Below, one piece after another: positions 61,524 to 64,000 of a stretch of 64,000 bases of DNA. Within the stretch, counting starts at the first letter, position 1; each line of letters begins with the position of its first letter. Source of the stretch: Paracoccaceae bacterium (lineage in GTDB: Bacteria > Pseudomonadota > Alphaproteobacteria > Rhodobacterales > Rhodobacteraceae); the NCBI GenBank assembly GCA_026706985.1, contig JAPOXR010000049.1, positions 1 to 64,000 of the forward strand, in the 5' to 3' direction. Both the position numbers and the translations under genes were made by a program. The notes under the pieces were generated by a model. It was not told the origin of the DNA and made no database searches. It was given only the letters and a program-made list of their open reading frames with translations.

Positions 61524-61565
61524 CTGAGGGATCGGGCCGGCTGATACATGGGTTTGGAGGATCAG

Positions 61566-63728
61566 ATGAATCGTGTTGAACGTTTCGGCTTGCAGGTGGA
61601 TGCCCGGTTTGCCGCCTTTATGGAAAGCGAGGCATTGCCGGGAACGGGTATCGGTGCCGACCGGTTCTGGGAAACTCTTTCCGCTGTCACGCATGAGATG
61701 GGTCCGGAAAATGCGGAGCTGTTGCGCCGCCGGTCCGGAATCCAGTCCCGGATCGATGCATGGCACGTCGACAGGCGGGGGGAGGCATTTGATCCGGCGG
61801 CCTATAGAGGCATGTTGGAAGAGATCGGCTACCTGGTTCCCGAAGGGCCGGATTTCCAGGTCACCACCGACAGGATTGATGCCGAAATCGCATCCATCGC
61901 CGGTCCTCAACTGGTGGTGCCGATCACCAATGCGCGGTTTGCCCTGAATGCGGCGAATGCGCGCTGGAATTCGCTCTATGACGCGCTCTACGGGACCGAT
62001 GCCATCGACGGCGAAATGCCGCCCGCCGGTGGCTATGACCGGGAACGCGGCAGGCGCGTTGTCGAGTGGGCGAAAACCTTCCTCGACGAGGTGTTCCCCC
62101 TGGCTTCAGGCAGCCATGCCGGGGCGGGGCATTACTGCATTGAAGCGGGCATTCTGAAGGTGGTCCCCGTTGACGGGCAGGCGACGGGTCTTCGGCATCC
62201 GGAACAATTCATCGGATACCGGGGTGATTTACCGGATCCGAGTGCCGTCCTGTTGAAGAATAATGGCCTTCACCTCGAAATCCACTTCGACCGGGGGCAT
62301 CCGGTCGGCAAGACAGACCCGGCCGGTGTCGCTGACATATTGATGGAGGCCGCGATTACAACGATCATGGATTGTGAGGATTCGGTTGCGGTTGTGGATG
62401 CCGAGGACAAGACTCTCGCCTATGGCAACTGGCTTGGTCTGATGAAAGGCGACCTGCAGGCACAGGTCACCAAGGGAGACCGGAGCTTTACCCGGAAGCT
62501 GGAAGCGGACCGCCGTTATCTCGACTCCAAGTCCAGACATTTCACGCTCAAGCGCGGCTCGCTTCTGCTGGTGCGCAATGTCGGCCATCTGATGCGCTGC
62601 CCGGTGGTGCTGGACAGTGCCGGGAACGAGATATTCGAGGGGCTTCTGGATGCGGTTTGCACCATCGTCATCGCACTGCATGATGTGAATGGAGCGCGAA
62701 GGAATTCGGCTGAGGGTTCGATCTATGTGGTGAAGCCGAAGCTGCATGGCCCGGAGGAGGCAGCCTTTACCGATCGGCTGTTTCAGCGCGTTGAATCGGC
62801 ATTCGGTCTGGCGGCCAACAGCGTCAAGATCGGCATCATGGATGAAGAACGGCGCACGACCGTCAATCTGAAGGAGTGCATCCGCGCGGCATCGGCACGG
62901 GTGGCCTTTATCAATACCGGTTTCCTGGACCGGACAGGCGATGAGATCCACACCTCGATGGAGGCCGGGCCATTCCTGCGCAAAGCGGATATCAAGCAGG
63001 AGGATTGGATCGCTGCCTACGAAGACTGGAATGTCGATATCGGAATTGCCTGCGGACTGCCCGGCCGGGCGCAGATCGGCAAGGGCATGTGGGCGATGCC
63101 GGACCTGATGCGGGCCATGCTGGAACAGAAAGCCGCGCATCCGCAATCCGGTGCGAATACCGCCTGGGTTCCAAGTCCCACCGCGGCGACGCTGCACGCC
63201 ATCCATTACCACCGGGTGAGCGTCGCTGAGCGCCAACGGGAGTTGATGTCGGCACCCCGCAATACCGGACTCGACAGGATACTGAATATTCCGCTTTCCG
63301 CCGGCCGCAACTGGTCGGAGGCGGAGATTATCGAGGAAGTCGAGAATAACCTGCAGGGCATTCTCGGTTATGTGGTGCGTTGGGTTGACCAGGGCATCGG
63401 ATGTTCCAAGGTGCCGGACATTTCAAATGTGCAATTGATGGAGGACCGTGCGACCTGCAGGATTTCATCACAGCATGTCGCCAATTGGCTGCATCATGGG
63501 GTTGTCGACCGGGAGACGGTGGAGCAGGCCTTGCGCAGAATGGCACGAATCGTCGATGATCAGAATTCCACCGATCCGAACTATGTTCCAATGGCTCCGG
63601 GATTCGACGGCTACGCCTTCAGGGCGGCGAGCGAGCTTGTTTTCGAGGGAAGGCGACAGCCATCCGGCTACACGGAGCCGCTGCTGCATCATTACCGGGC
63701 GAAAGCGAAGGTCTCGGCTGCGGGATGA
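61566..63728 (+). CDS. glcB: Malate synthase G
   Basis: [92 protein letters not shown]. Confidence 0.97.
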   Translation: MNRVERFGLQVDARFAAFMESEALPGTGIGADRFWETLSAVTHEMGPENAELLRRRSGIQSRIDAWHVDRRGEAFDPAAYRGMLEEIGYLVPEGPDFQVTTDRIDAEIASIAGPQLVVPITNARFALNAANARWNSLYDALYGTDAIDGEMPPAGGYDRERGRRVVEWAKTFLDEVFPLASGSHAGAGHYCIEAGILKVVPVDGQATGLRHPEQFIGYRGDLPDPSAVLLKNNGLHLEIHFDRGHPVGKTDPAGVADILMEAAITTIMDCEDSVAVVDAEDKTLAYGNWLGLMKGDLQAQVTKGDRSFTRKLEADRRYLDSKSRHFTLKRGSLLLVRNVGHLMRCPVVLDSAGNEIFEGLLDAVCTIVIALHDVNGARRNSAEGSIYVVKPKLHGPEEAAFTDRLFQRVESAFGLAANSVKIGIMDEERRTTVNLKECIRAASARVAFINTGFLDRTGDEIHTSMEAGPFLRKADIKQEDWIAAYEDWNVDIGIACGLPGRAQIGKGMWAMPDLMRAMLEQKAAHPQSGANTAWVPSPTAATLHAIHYHRVSVAERQRELMSAPRNTGLDRILNIPLSAGRNWSEAEIIEEVENNLQGILGYVVRWVDQGIGCSKVPDISNVQLMEDRATCRISSQHVANWLHHGVVDRETVEQALRRMARIVDDQNSTDPNYVPMAPGFDGYAFRAASELVFEGRRQPSGYTEPLLHHYRAKAKVSAAG

Positions 63729-63775
63729 ATTGGTCGGGTAGGGAACAAACCGGAGAGGGGTATACGGAAGCGGCG

Positions 63776-64000
63776 ATGCGGGTTTTCGAAAATCTCCCGG
63801 ATGCGGTTGGAAACACGCCGCTGATCCGGCTCAATGCGGCTTCGGAAGCCACCGGATGCGAGATTCTCGGGAAGGCGGAGTTCCTGAATCCCGGTCAGTC
63901 GGTAAAGGATCGTGCAGCGCTCGGCATCATCCGCGACGCCGAGGAACGCGGGGTCCTGCGGCCCGGTGGTGTGATCGTCGAGGGCACCGCCGGCAATACC
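63776..64000 (+). CDS. Cysteine synthase / PLP-dependent beta-family enzyme (partial, runs off window)
   Basis: [56 protein letters not shown]; lysine in SVKDR. Confidence 0.9.
   Translation, partial: MRVFENLPDAVGNTPLIRLNAASEATGCEILGKAEFLNPGQSVKDRAALGIIRDAEERGVLRPGGVIVEGTAGNT

Noticed and set aside
1-64000. CRISPR arrays, rRNA operons, IS elements or prophage structural genes
   Set aside because: No regularly spaced repeats, rRNA-like sequence, transposase motifs or phage structural proteins were recognised in the window

Overview
The window is a gene-dense chromosomal segment, probably from an alphaproteobacterium (inferred from the mraZ-to-ftsZ/lpxC/bamD/recN order and the cobS/cobT-DnaJ-BolA neighbourhood). 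Its core is a near-complete division/cell-wall (dcw) cluster on the + strand at about 14.2-32.8 kb: mraZ, rsmH, ftsL, ftsI, murE, murF, mraY, murD, ftsW, murG, murC, murB, ddl, ftsQ, ftsA, ftsZ. It continues with lpxC, bamD and recN. Upstream on the - strand are a FAD monooxygenase, an RraA-like protein, a dimethylglycine/sarcosine dehydrogenase-like flavoprotein, hisBHAFE, tRNA-Gly(GCC) and TerC. A UvrD/PcrA-type helicase and an Mrp/ApbC ATPase follow on the + strand. Downstream are pepP, cobT, cobS, a DnaJ-domain protein, bolA, gatB, pepN, sugar/polyol genes, an autotransporter, an aldehyde dehydrogenase, a DUF2182-DUF1326 pair, a DmdA-like/AcuI/malate synthase G run and the start of a cysteine synthase. 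The main accessory signals are: (i) a translationally coupled pair, OLD/ABC-like ATPase plus a small protein with a possible PD-(D/E)xK motif, inserted between ftsZ and lpxC (candidate uncharacterised defence-like module); (ii) a small island between gatB and pepN with an XRE-type regulator and a Fic/Doc reading frame that has no normal start codon at its homologous N-terminus; (iii) a DMSP-degradation-like operon preceded by two uncharacterised cysteine-rich/membrane proteins. All names rest on recognising protein motifs by eye; no database search was run.
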